Part shown: positions 7,891-16,272 of the stretch, in pieces | Numbering within the stretch: position 1 is the first letter of the stretch | Layout: each line of letters opens with the position of its first letter | Assembly: GCF_018982965.1 (NCBI RefSeq) | Contig: NZ_JACBYP010000017.1 | Coordinates: forward strand, 1 to 64,000 | DNA length: 64,000 nt | DNA from: Streptomyces mayonensis | GTDB lineage: Bacteria > Actinomycetota > Actinomycetes > Streptomycetales > Streptomycetaceae | Direction of reading: 5' to 3' | Translations under genes and position numbers: made by a program | The notes under the pieces: model-generated | Database searches by the model: none | Told to the model about the DNA's origin: nothing | The model's input: only the letters and a program-made list of their open reading frames with translations

Positions 7891-9237
7891 TCAGCCGAGG
7901 GGGCCGGAGCCGTCCCCGCCGCCTGCACCGTTGCCGTCGCCGACGCCGGTGCCGTCACCCGCGTCGTGACCGGCGCCCGCCTCTTCGCCGCCGGGCTGCT
8001 CGACACCGGCCCCGTCACCACCGCCGACGGCGTCGCCGCCCCCGGCCTCGTCACCGCCGGCTCCGTCACCGCCGGCCTCCTCGCCGCCGGCCTGGTCGCC
8101 CGCACCGTCGCCCGCGTCCCCGCCGAGGGTGGCGCCGACGGCCTCCAGGGCCGTGGTGACCGGCTGGAAGAACGTCTCGCCGCCGGCCGTGCAGTCGCCG
8201 CTGCCGCCGGAGGTCAGGCCGATCGCGAGGCCGTCCTGTGTGAACAGGGAGCCGCCGCTGTCGCCGGGCTCGGCGCAGACGTCGGTCTGTATGAGCCCCG
8301 AGACCGTGCCCTCGGGGTAGTTCACGGTGGCGTCCAGGCCGAGTACCTGGCCGTCTGCGAGCCCGGTCGTGCTGCCCATGCGGAAGACCTGCTCGCCGAC
8401 GGTCGCCTCCGCGGCCCCGGAGATCTGGAGGGTCTGGTCGCCCAGGTCGACCTCGCTCGGCGCCTCGGTCGCCGGGTCGTCGTACGTGACGAGCGCGAAG
8501 TCCCCCTCGCCGGGGAAGACCGCCTGGTCGACGGTGCCGATCGGCTGTCCGTCCTGGGCGTCGGACCAGGACTCGGACCCGACCCCGCAGTGCCCCGCCG
8601 TCAGGAAGGCCGGGGAACCGTCCCCCGCGGTGACGTTGAAGCCGAGCGAGCAGCGTGCGCCGCCGCCGAAGATGGCGTCGCCGCCCGACACGAAGGTCTT
8701 GAAGGTGCCGGCGGACTTCTCCAGCGTCGCCATTCCGGAGCCGAGCCCCTGCACGGTGGACTCCAGCCGGTCCCACTTCTCACCGGTGACGGTGCTGTCG
8801 GCGGTCACCAGGATCTTGTTGGTGCGCGGGTCGATCGCCCAGGAGGTGCCGGGGATGGTCGCCTGGGACTTCAGTGTCTGCGCCCCGCCGTGCAGTTCGG
8901 TCATGCTGTTGTCGACCTCGCGGATCTCCGCGCCCGCCTGCTTGGCCCGTACCACGACCTGGTTGTCGTCACCGGCGACGACGTTGACGACGAGCCGCTG
9001 GGCGCCGGCGTCGTAGTACGAGCCGGCGAAGGCGTCGCCGAGCTGGCCGGCGAGCTGCGCGGCGAGGTCCGAGGCGTCCCCCGCCTTGAGGGTCCGCGGG
9101 GCCGCCGCCGCGTCGCCCGAGCCGCCGCCGTCCTGCGAGGCGTTGGCGTTCGGCAGGAGGATGGCGGCCGCGCCGAGCGCCACCACACCGCCCGCGGCCA
9201 TCGCGGCCTTGCGCTTCGGAATTCGCTTGTGACTCAA
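7891..9237 (-). CDS. Secreted S1 (streptogrisin-like) serine protease with acidic Gly-rich tail
   Basis: The start is TTG 9235-9237, nine bases after AGGAGG, giving 448 residues. A signal peptide (MAAGGVVALGAAAILLP) is followed by an alpha-lytic-type propeptide. The chymotrypsin-fold domain shows the triad: His in LTAGHCG, Asp in DFALVTYDD and Ser in PGDSGGSLF. The specificity pocket and disulfide Cys are conserved. After the domain comes a tail of about 75 residues made of Gly, Asp, Glu and Ala, ending GSGPLG, not usual for streptogrisins. It lies divergently upstream of the RiPP-like locus; a functional link is only suggested by position. Confidence 0.9.
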   Translation of the reverse strand: MSHKRIPKRKAAMAAGGVVALGAAAILLPNANASQDGGGSGDAAAAPRTLKAGDASDLAAQLAGQLGDAFAGSYYDAGAQRLVVNVVAGDDNQVVVRAKQAGAEIREVDNSMTELHGGAQTLKSQATIPGTSWAIDPRTNKILVTADSTVTGEKWDRLESTVQGLGSGMATLEKSAGTFKTFVSGGDAIFGGGARCSLGFNVTAGDGSPAFLTAGHCGVGSESWSDAQDGQPIGTVDQAVFPGEGDFALVTYDDPATEAPSEVDLGDQTLQISGAAEATVGEQVFRMGSTTGLADGQVLGLDATVNYPEGTVSGLIQTDVCAEPGDSGGSLFTQDGLAIGLTSGGSGDCTAGGETFFQPVTTALEAVGATLGGDAGDGAGDQAGGEEAGGDGAGGDEAGGGDAVGGGDGAGVEQPGGEEAGAGHDAGDGTGVGDGNGAGGGDGSGPLG

Positions 9238-9842
9238 CCTACTCGACCTCCTGGGACCGGTGGAGCGTGCCGCCGGTCCGGGTGCTGTTGGGGGCGCCTT
9301 GACGGCTGTTGGTACGCACGGATCGGGCGGTGTGTTCAGACCGGCCGTCCGGTCGCGGCCCGCGACCGCCCCCTCCCGCACCCACCCGGCACGCGGCGTG
9401 ACCGACCGGCGACCCAGTGTGCCGATCGCGGGACGGAATCGGCGCTCCGGTGAATCTGCACATCGAATGCCCAACCCGCTCACCCTCGTTGGGGGATCTG
9501 CACAACACGCCGCAGCCCCGTACGTCTTTGGGGCGGGAGTGCCCCAATCGGCCGGGCACCGGCAAGGGGGGCGTCCGGAACGATGTCGTGCACCGTGTGA
9601 AGAAGTCGCCGCGAAGGCGTGCGCGCACCTGCACCGTTGGTCGCTTCGGCGTTGCAAGTTGCCTGGTGGGAGGGGGTGATTGATTGGAAGCCCGGCCTGG
9701 ACGCGTGCTTTGATCCATCGCACCGCGGGGACCGGGGACGCTCCGGAAACGGGCGCCCGGTGTCTGCGGTCGCGGCCGTCATCTGTCCCCAGAGGGGGCC
9801 GCTCCCCCCTTGTGAAATGGCTATACGAAGGGAAGTTCCCAC
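9238..9842. other. Gene-free interval between protease and RiPP-like precursor
   Basis: This 605-base divergent intergenic region must hold promoters for both the protease (minus) and the precursor peptide (plus). Open frames crossing it lack convincing starts or GC3 bias. Composition drops relative to neighbours near 9580-9700. I could not identify a clear -35/-10 pair or a second precursor gene. Confidence 0.5.
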
Positions 9843-10058
9843 ATGAACTCCACCCCCCAGGTTGAGACCGTCGAGATCTCCGACGCCGACCTCGACAACG
9901 TCTCCGGCGGCCTGAACGTGAACGCCGTCGGCACCGTCACCGGCCTGGTGGACGGCGTGGCCCCGGTCTCCGGCCTGGTCAACACCGCCGTCGGTACCGT
10001 CGAGGGCGTCACCGGCCTGAACACGGCCCCGGTCACGGGTCTCGTCGCCGGTCTCTGA
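9843..10058 (+). CDS. RiPP-like (bacteriocin-type) precursor peptide with double-Gly leader
   Basis: This 71-residue peptide follows AAGGGAAG. The leader ends VEISDADLDNVSGG (residues 10-23), an acidic helix followed by a Gly-Gly cleavage site of the kind cut by C39 peptidases. The 48-residue core is built from Gly, Val, Leu, Thr, Asn and Ala with no Cys. It is an imperfect tandem repeat: VGTVTGLVDG then VAPVSGLV, followed by VGTVEGVTGLNTAPVTGLV. Lack of Cys argues against a lanthipeptide. The matching C39 exporter lies just downstream. Similar Streptomyces peptides are sometimes auto-named type A2 lantipeptide; the sequence does not support that. Confidence 0.8.
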   Translation: MNSTPQVETVEISDADLDNVSGGLNVNAVGTVTGLVDGVAPVSGLVNTAVGTVEGVTGLNTAPVTGLVAGL

Positions 10059-10080
10059 TCGCGCCCGTGTGCCGCTGAGT

Positions 10081-10103
10081 CCCGGAGCCACCCAGGCTCC
10101 GGG
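10081..10103 (+). terminator. Intrinsic terminator after the precursor peptide
   Basis: CCCGGAGCC (10081-10089) pairs perfectly with GGCTCCGGG (10095-10103) around a 5-base loop and is followed by GCTTTTC. It sits 23 bases past the precursor stop and before the exporter genes, so a short abundant precursor transcript with limited read-through is expected. The following stretch to 10324 is pyrimidine-rich with no gene. Confidence 0.85.
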
Positions 10104-10324
10104 GCTTTTCGGCCGTCCACCCGGCCGTCGTCCACCCGGCCCTCACGTTCGGCCATCCCGTTCGGCCCTCACGATCGGCCGAGATCTCTCTGTTCCCCCG
10201 TTCCACCGACCCGCTCGCCCCTCCAACCCTCTCGTTGCACCCAACCCCCTCCGCCCATCCTCTCGTCCCGCCCGACCCTCTCGTCCTGACGAGGCTCTTC
10301 GGGAATCACTGGGGTACGTCCGCC

Positions 10325-11131
10325 GTGCAGTTCCGCCAACAGGCCCTCTCCAAGCTCCAGTCGCCGGAGGAGCTCGACCTTCCGGTGCGTCTCGCCCGAC
10401 CGCAGGGCTGGCTGGTGCTGTCCGTGACCGTGGTCGCGATGGCCGCCGCGTCCGTGTGGGCGGTGGGCGGCTCGGTGACCTCGACCGTCGACGCGCCCGC
10501 CATCCTGACGCACGGCCAGGGGAGTTACCTCCTCCAGAGCCCGGTTTCCGGGCAGGTCACCGCGGTCCTCGCGAAGCCGGGTCAGCGACTGGGCGCCGAC
10601 GCGCCCGTGCTGAAGGTGCGTACCGCCGAGGGCGAGAGCGTGGTCCGCACGGTCGACGCCGGCCGGGTCAGCGCGCTCGCGGCCACCGTCGGCCAGATCA
10701 TCCGGACCGGAGCGAACGTCGCCTCGGTCGAGAAGGTCGCCCACGCCGGTGATCCGCTGTACGCCACCGTCTACGTCCCGGCCGAGAACGCCGCCGCCGT
10801 CCCCGCGCACGCCTCCGTCGACCTGACCGTGCAGTCGGTGCCGACCCAGCAGTACGGCGTCCTGCGCGGGAAGGTGCAGTCGGTGGACCGGTCGGCGCAG
10901 TCGGCACAGACCATCGGCGCGTTCCTCGGGGACAGCCAGCTGGGCGAACAGTTCACCAAGGACGGCAGGCCGGTCGCCGTGACGGTGCGGCTGACCACCT
11001 CGGAGTCGACGAAGAGCGGGTACGCGTGGTCGTCGGCGGACGGGCCGCCCTTCGCCCTGACCTCCATGACCCTGGCCTCGGGCTCGATCCGCCTGGCCGA
11101 CCAGCGTCCCGTCGATTGGCTGCTGCCGTGA
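10325..11131 (+). CDS. HlyD-type membrane-fusion/adaptor protein of NHLM-like exporter
   Basis: About 268 residues from GTG 10325, chosen because VQFRQQALSKLQSPEELD begins the conserved part; no strong ribosome site is visible, so the start is uncertain. One N-terminal membrane segment (GWLVLSVTVVAMAAASVWAV) is followed by a biotinyl-lipoyl-like beta domain (LLQSPVSGQVTAVLAKPGQ), the mark of HlyD periplasmic-adaptor proteins. In a Gram-positive host such proteins assist ABC-driven peptide export. The stop overlaps the C39 ABC transporter start (GTGA), indicating one operon. Confidence 0.82.
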   Translation: MQFRQQALSKLQSPEELDLPVRLARPQGWLVLSVTVVAMAAASVWAVGGSVTSTVDAPAILTHGQGSYLLQSPVSGQVTAVLAKPGQRLGADAPVLKVRTAEGESVVRTVDAGRVSALAATVGQIIRTGANVASVEKVAHAGDPLYATVYVPAENAAAVPAHASVDLTVQSVPTQQYGVLRGKVQSVDRSAQSAQTIGAFLGDSQLGEQFTKDGRPVAVTVRLTTSESTKSGYAWSSADGPPFALTSMTLASGSIRLADQRPVDWLLP

Positions 11132-13350
11132 GCACCGCACAGGAGACCCGCGGCAGACGCCGTGCCGCCCCGCCCCGGCGCAGCGTGCCCAGGAGCAGCG
11201 CGAAGACCGTGCGCACGCCGACCGTGCTCCAGATGGAGGCCGTCGAGTGCGGCGCCGCCTCCCTCGCGATGGTGCTCGGCCACTACGGCCGCCACGTCCC
11301 GCTGGAGGAGCTGCGGATCGCCTGCGGCGTCTCCCGCGACGGCTCCCGGGCGAGCAACCTCCTGAAGGCGGCCCGCGGTTACGGCCTCACCGCCAAGGGC
11401 ATGCAGATGGACCTGGCCGCGCTCGCCGAGGTGACGACGCCGGCCATCCTGTTCTGGGAGTTCAACCACTACGTCGTCTACGACGGCATGGGCCGCCGGT
11501 TCGGGCGGCGCGGGGTGTTCGTCAACGACCCGGGCAAGGGCCGCCGCTTCGTGTCCCTGGAGGACTTCGACGGTTCCTTCACCGGCGTCGTCCTGACCAT
11601 GGAGCCGGGCGAGGGATTCACCCGCGGCGGCCGCAGGCCCGGTGTGCTCGGCGCGATGCCGGCCCGGCTGCGGGGCACCGCCGGGACGCTCCCCGCCGCC
11701 GTGCTGGCGAGCCTTCTCCTGGTGGCGGTCGGCGCGGCGGTACCCGCGCTCAGCCGCACCTACATCGACATGTTCCTGATCGGCGGGCAGACCTCGCTGC
11801 TCGGCGTGCTGTTCGCGTCGATGGCGGCGTGCGTGCTGCTCACGGTCATGCTGACCTGGCTCCAGCAGGCGAACCTGCTGCACGGCCGCATCATCTCCTC
11901 GACCCTCTCCAGCGCCCGCTTCCTGCGCCATCTGCTGCGGCTGCCGGTGACGTTCTTCTCGCAGCGCAGTCCGGCCGACCTGGTGCAGCGCCTGCAGTCC
12001 AACGACGCCGTGGCCGAGACGCTGGCCCGCGACCTCGCGGCGGCGGGCGTGGACGCGATCGTCGTCGTGCTGTACGCCGTACTGCTCTACACGTACGACC
12101 CGCAGCTGACCTTCGTCGGCGTCGGTGTGGCGCTGCTCAACATCCTCGCGATGCGGGTCGTGATCCGGCTGCGCGCGACGCGTACCGCGAAGCTGCGGGC
12201 GGACACGGCGCGGCTGACGAACACCGCGTACACGGGTCTGCAGCTGATCGAGACCATGAAGGCGACGGGCGGCGAGGACGGCTACTTCCGCAAGTGGGCC
12301 GGGCAGCACGCCACGACGCTGGAGGAGCAGCAGCGGCTCGGGGTGCCCAGTGCCTGGCTGGGGGTGGTCGCGCCGGCCCTCGCGACGGTGAACAGCGCGC
12401 TGATCCTGTGGATCGGCGGCATGCGCGCGGTCGAGGGCCACATCTCGGTGGGTCTGCTGGTCGCCTTCCAGGCGCTGGTGGTCCGTTTCACGGCCCCGCT
12501 GACCCGGCTGAACGGTGTCGCGGGCCGCATCCAGGACTTCGCGGCGGACGTGGCGCGGCTCAAGGACGTGGAGAACTTCCGGACGGACCCGCTCTACGAC
12601 CGTCCCGGCGGCCTCGACTCCACTCGCCGGCTGCACGGCCACGTGGAGCTGCAGAACGTCTCCTTCGGCTACAACCCGCTCGACAAGCCGCTGCTGACCG
12701 GCTTCGACCTGACGGTCGGCCCCGGGCAGCAGGTGGCGCTGGTGGGCGGCTCGGGAAGCGGCAAGTCCACGGTGTCCCGGCTGATCTCCGGCCTGTACGC
12801 CCCGTGGGACGGGGTGATCCGGATCGACGGGCAGCGGCTGGAGGACGTGCCGCGCGGGGCGCTGGCCGCCTCGGTCTCCTTCGTCGACCAGGACGTGTTC
12901 CTCTTCGAGGGCTCGGTGCGCGACAACGTGGCGCTGTGGGATCCGTCGATTCCGGACACGGCGGTGGTGGACGCGCTCAGGGACGCGGCCCTGTACGACG
13001 TCGTGATGCGGCGCCCGGGCGGTATCAACAGCCCGGTAGAGCAGGACGGGCGGAACTTCTCCGGCGGGCAGCGCCAGCGTCTGGAGATCGCGCGGGCCCT
13101 GGTGCGCCGGCCCAGCATCCTGGTCCTGGACGAGGTGACCAGCGCGCTGGACGCGGAGACGGAGCTGGTGGTCATGGACAACCTGCGCCGGCGGGGCTGC
13201 GCCTGCGTGGTGATCGCGCACCGGCTGAGCACCGTACGGGACAGCGACGAGATCGTCGTCCTGGAGCACGGCACGGTCGTGGAGCGCGGACGCCACGAGC
13301 AGCTGGTGGCGCACGGCGGTGCGTACGCCTCGCTGGTCAGGGAGCGGTGA
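11128..13350 (+). CDS. C39 peptidase / ABC exporter (NHLM bacteriocin transporter type 1)
   Basis: This 740-residue protein starts at GTG overlapping the adaptor stop. Residues about 30-160 are a C39 peptidase: Cys41 in AVECGAAS, His114 in FNHYVVYDG and Asp134 in VNDPGKGRR. A six-helix ABC exporter domain follows, then the ATPase. Walker A is GGSGSGKST near residue 540, the signature is FSGGQRQR, and Walker B is ILVLDEVTSALD. The protein should cut the precursor after Gly-Gly and pump the core peptide out. All catalytic residues are present, so it looks functional. Confidence 0.92.
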   Translation: MSTAQETRGRRRAAPPRRSVPRSSAKTVRTPTVLQMEAVECGAASLAMVLGHYGRHVPLEELRIACGVSRDGSRASNLLKAARGYGLTAKGMQMDLAALAEVTTPAILFWEFNHYVVYDGMGRRFGRRGVFVNDPGKGRRFVSLEDFDGSFTGVVLTMEPGEGFTRGGRRPGVLGAMPARLRGTAGTLPAAVLASLLLVAVGAAVPALSRTYIDMFLIGGQTSLLGVLFASMAACVLLTVMLTWLQQANLLHGRIISSTLSSARFLRHLLRLPVTFFSQRSPADLVQRLQSNDAVAETLARDLAAAGVDAIVVVLYAVLLYTYDPQLTFVGVGVALLNILAMRVVIRLRATRTAKLRADTARLTNTAYTGLQLIETMKATGGEDGYFRKWAGQHATTLEEQQRLGVPSAWLGVVAPALATVNSALILWIGGMRAVEGHISVGLLVAFQALVVRFTAPLTRLNGVAGRIQDFAADVARLKDVENFRTDPLYDRPGGLDSTRRLHGHVELQNVSFGYNPLDKPLLTGFDLTVGPGQQVALVGGSGSGKSTVSRLISGLYAPWDGVIRIDGQRLEDVPRGALAASVSFVDQDVFLFEGSVRDNVALWDPSIPDTAVVDALRDAALYDVVMRRPGGINSPVEQDGRNFSGGQRQRLEIARALVRRPSILVLDEVTSALDAETELVVMDNLRRRGCACVVIAHRLSTVRDSDEIVVLEHGTVVERGRHEQLVAHGGAYASLVRER

Positions 13351-13351
13351 G

Positions 13352-16177
13352 ATGACGGCCGTGCACGACGAGCAGGGGGGCGACCTCGTCCTGGGCGCGC
13401 TCGGCGGGCTGGGGACGCGGGTCGACTGCGCCGGGTTCAACCGCCTGGACCTGGAGGGGCCGCAGGTGCTGTGGCTGGTGGAGTCCGGCGCGGTCGACCT
13501 GTTCGCGGTGGACGCCGGGGAACAGGGCCACTGGCACCACCTGGGGCGGCTGGAGGCGGGTTCCGTGCTGCTCGGTCCGGTCGCCGGGCCGCAGCACACT
13601 CTCGTCGCGCGGCCGCTGCGGGACTGCGTGGTGCGCCGCATCGGTCTGCGCGAGCTGTACCAGCCGGCGCACACCCAGACGTGGTCGTACGACGCGTACG
13701 GAAACCCGCAGTACGTGCCGCCGACGACGAGCCCGCTGGAGTACGCCCTCGCGCTCGGCGTGGGCCGCGGTCTGACCGTCCTGTTCCAGGCGCCGATGGC
13801 CGCGGACCGGGCCGCCGCGCCCACGGACGAGGACGTGTTCTGGATGCAGGTGCCGCCGGGCAGCGTCCAGTACGGGGCGGTGTACGGCGAGGAGGCCGCC
13901 GCCGACCTGCTGATGGACCCGGCGCTGTGGCAGAGCCTGGTCGACCAGCAGTACCGGCTGCTGACGACGCTGGACCGCTGGATCGAGCAGCTGGAGCGCA
14001 CCCACGAGACGCGCACGGCGGCCGGTATCAAGGCCGGTGAGGCCGTGCGCGCGCAGGCCGACCGGACGTTGCTGGCGTCCATCGGCAAGCGGTCGGCGGG
14101 GCGCACCACGGCCGCCGACACCGACGCCTCGTACGCGGCGTGCCGGCTGGTCGCACGGGCCGCCGGGATCCCGCTGGCCGAGCCCGCGCAGAACGGCACG
14201 GAGAGCGAGCGGCTGGATCCGGTGGAGCGGGTCGCCCTCGCCTCGCGGCTGCGCACCCGCACGGTGCGTCTGGAGGACGGCTGGTGGCGGGAGGACGTGG
14301 GTCCGCTGGTCGGGCACCGGACGCTGTCGGGTGCGCCGGTGGCGCTGCTGTGGCGGCGCGGCGGCTATGTGGCCGTGCATCCGGCGACCGGGCGTGAGAC
14401 GCCGGTGGAACGGGACAACGCCGAGGAGTTCGAGCCGCACGCGGTGATGTTCTACCGGCCGCTGCCGGAGGGCCGGCTCGGTCCGCTCGGGCTGCTGCGG
14501 TTCTGTCTGGCGGGCACGCGCCGGGACCTGACCGGTCTGCTGCTGAGCGGGCTCGTGACGGTGGGGCTCGGTGCGCTGGTGCCCCTCGCGACGGGCCGGG
14601 TGCTCGGCGAGTTCGTGCCCGAGGCGCGGACCGGGCTGATCGTGCAGGTGTGTCTGGCGGTGCTGCTGAGCAGTGTCGTCGCGGCGGCCTTCACGCTGTT
14701 GCAGAACCTCACCATCCTGCGGCTGGAGGGCCGCGTCGAGGCGACGCTCCAGCCCGCCGTGTGGGACCGGCTGCTGCGGCTGCCGACGAAGTTCTTCACC
14801 GAGCGTTCGACCGGTGAACTGGCGAGCGCGGCGATGGGCATCAGCGCGATCCGCCGGCTGCTGGCGGGCGTCGGGCCGACGGTCGCCCAGTCGGTGACGG
14901 TCGGGGTGATGAACCTGGGTCTGCTGCTGTGGTTCAGCGTGCCGATGGCACTCGCCGCGATCGGCATGCTGGTGGTCGTCGCCGGGGTCTTCCTGGCACT
15001 CGGCCTGTGGCAGGTGCGCTGGCAGCGGCGGCTGGTCAAGCTCACCAACAAGCTGAACAACCAGGCGTTCCAGACGCTGCGCGGGCTGCCCAAGCTGCGG
15101 GTGGCGGCGGCGGAGAACTACGCGTACGCGGCGTGGGCGGAGCGGTTCGCGCACAGCCGCGAGCTGCAGCAGCGGGCGGGGCGGGTCAAGAACCTCAACG
15201 CGGTCCTCGGCGCGGTGTACCTGCCGCTGTGCACGCTGCTGATGTTCATGCTGCTGGCCGGTCCGGCGCGCGGCTCGATGTCGGCCGCGGAGTTCCTGAC
15301 CTTCAACGCCTCGGTGACGATGCTGCTGACCTCGGTCACCCAGCTGACCGGCTCGTTCGTGTCGGCGGTGGGGGCGCTGCCACTGTTCGAGGAGATCAGA
15401 CCGGTGCTGGACGCGACGCCCGAGGTGCGGACGGCGAGCACCCGGCCGGGGCCGCTGTCGGGGGCGATCCAGGCGCGGCGGCTGTCGTTCCGGTACACCG
15501 ACGACGGGCCGCTGGTCCTGGACGACGTGTCCTTCGAGGTGCGGCCCGGTGAGTTCGTGGCGGTCGTCGGTCCCAGCGGCTGCGGCAAGTCGACGCTGCT
15601 GCGGCTGCTCATCGGCTTCGACCGGCCGCTGTCGGGCAGCGTCCTGTACGACGGCCAGGACCTGGCCGCGCTCGACCAGTCGGCGGTGCGCCGGCAGTGC
15701 GGGGTGGTGCTCCAGCACGCGCAGCCCTTCACCGGCTCCATCCTGGACGTCATCTGCGGCACCGAGCCGTACACGCCCGAGGAGGCAATGGCGGCGGCCG
15801 AGATGGCGGGGCTGGCCGAGGACATCAGGCGGATGCCGATGGGCCTGCACACCATCGTGTCGGGCAGCGGCGCGGTCTCGGGTGGCCAGCGGCAGCGGCT
15901 GATGATCGCGCAGGCGCTGATCCGCCGGCCGCGCATCCTCTTCTTCGACGAGGCGACCAGTGCCCTGGACAACGAGACGCAGCGCACGGTGATCGAGTCC
16001 ACCAAGGCCCTCAACGCCACCCGCGTCGTGATCGCGCACCGGCTGTCCACGGTGCTGGACGCGGACCGGGTGATCGTGATGGAGGACGGCCGGGTCGCCC
16101 AGCAGGGCCCGCCCGGCCGGCTGCTGGCGGACACCGGTGGCCGGCTGCACGAGCTGGTGCGGCGTCAGCTGACCTGA
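13352..16177 (+). CDS. ABC exporter, NHLM bacteriocin transporter type 2
   Basis: This 941-residue protein starts one base after the stop of the C39 transporter. The N-terminal 100 or so residues resemble a cyclic-nucleotide-binding-like beta fold (VLWLVESGAVDLFAV, LGRLEAGSVLLGP). A long region of unknown role (to about residue 370) follows, then an ABC membrane domain and an ATPase. The ATPase has GPSGCGKST, SGGQRQRLM and ILFFDEATSALD. No C39 domain is present. This architecture matches the second transporter of NHLM-type export systems; the two probably act as a heterodimer or in sequence. Confidence 0.88.
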   Translation: MTAVHDEQGGDLVLGALGGLGTRVDCAGFNRLDLEGPQVLWLVESGAVDLFAVDAGEQGHWHHLGRLEAGSVLLGPVAGPQHTLVARPLRDCVVRRIGLRELYQPAHTQTWSYDAYGNPQYVPPTTSPLEYALALGVGRGLTVLFQAPMAADRAAAPTDEDVFWMQVPPGSVQYGAVYGEEAAADLLMDPALWQSLVDQQYRLLTTLDRWIEQLERTHETRTAAGIKAGEAVRAQADRTLLASIGKRSAGRTTAADTDASYAACRLVARAAGIPLAEPAQNGTESERLDPVERVALASRLRTRTVRLEDGWWREDVGPLVGHRTLSGAPVALLWRRGGYVAVHPATGRETPVERDNAEEFEPHAVMFYRPLPEGRLGPLGLLRFCLAGTRRDLTGLLLSGLVTVGLGALVPLATGRVLGEFVPEARTGLIVQVCLAVLLSSVVAAAFTLLQNLTILRLEGRVEATLQPAVWDRLLRLPTKFFTERSTGELASAAMGISAIRRLLAGVGPTVAQSVTVGVMNLGLLLWFSVPMALAAIGMLVVVAGVFLALGLWQVRWQRRLVKLTNKLNNQAFQTLRGLPKLRVAAAENYAYAAWAERFAHSRELQQRAGRVKNLNAVLGAVYLPLCTLLMFMLLAGPARGSMSAAEFLTFNASVTMLLTSVTQLTGSFVSAVGALPLFEEIRPVLDATPEVRTASTRPGPLSGAIQARRLSFRYTDDGPLVLDDVSFEVRPGEFVAVVGPSGCGKSTLLRLLIGFDRPLSGSVLYDGQDLAALDQSAVRRQCGVVLQHAQPFTGSILDVICGTEPYTPEEAMAAAEMAGLAEDIRRMPMGLHTIVSGSGAVSGGQRQRLMIAQALIRRPRILFFDEATSALDNETQRTVIESTKALNATRVVIAHRLSTVLDADRVIVMEDGRVAQQGPPGRLLADTGGRLHELVRRQLT

Positions 16178-16272
16178 CCGGCCGGACGGACCGCGGGTCG
16201 GAGCGCCGGGTTTCGAGCCGCAGGGCCCCGGACGGCGTTGGACCCGGCGCTCGGATGGGTACCTCGGCCTTC

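Noticed and set aside
5101..9453. A 1450-residue plus-strand open frame across the phosphatase and protease genes
   Set aside because: It is the antisense shadow of two well-supported minus-strand genes; the translation is Gly/Ala/Val/Arg-rich with no domain motif.
9480..10091. Minus-strand 203-residue frame opposite the RiPP-like precursor
   Set aside because: The plus-strand precursor has a double-Gly leader, ribosome site and terminator; the antisense frame has no motif and spans the terminator region.
10771..14262. A 1163-residue minus-strand open frame across the ABC transporter genes
   Set aside because: It is antisense to the C39 and NHLM transporters, whose Walker and peptidase motifs are intact on the plus strand; its own translation has no recognisable domain.
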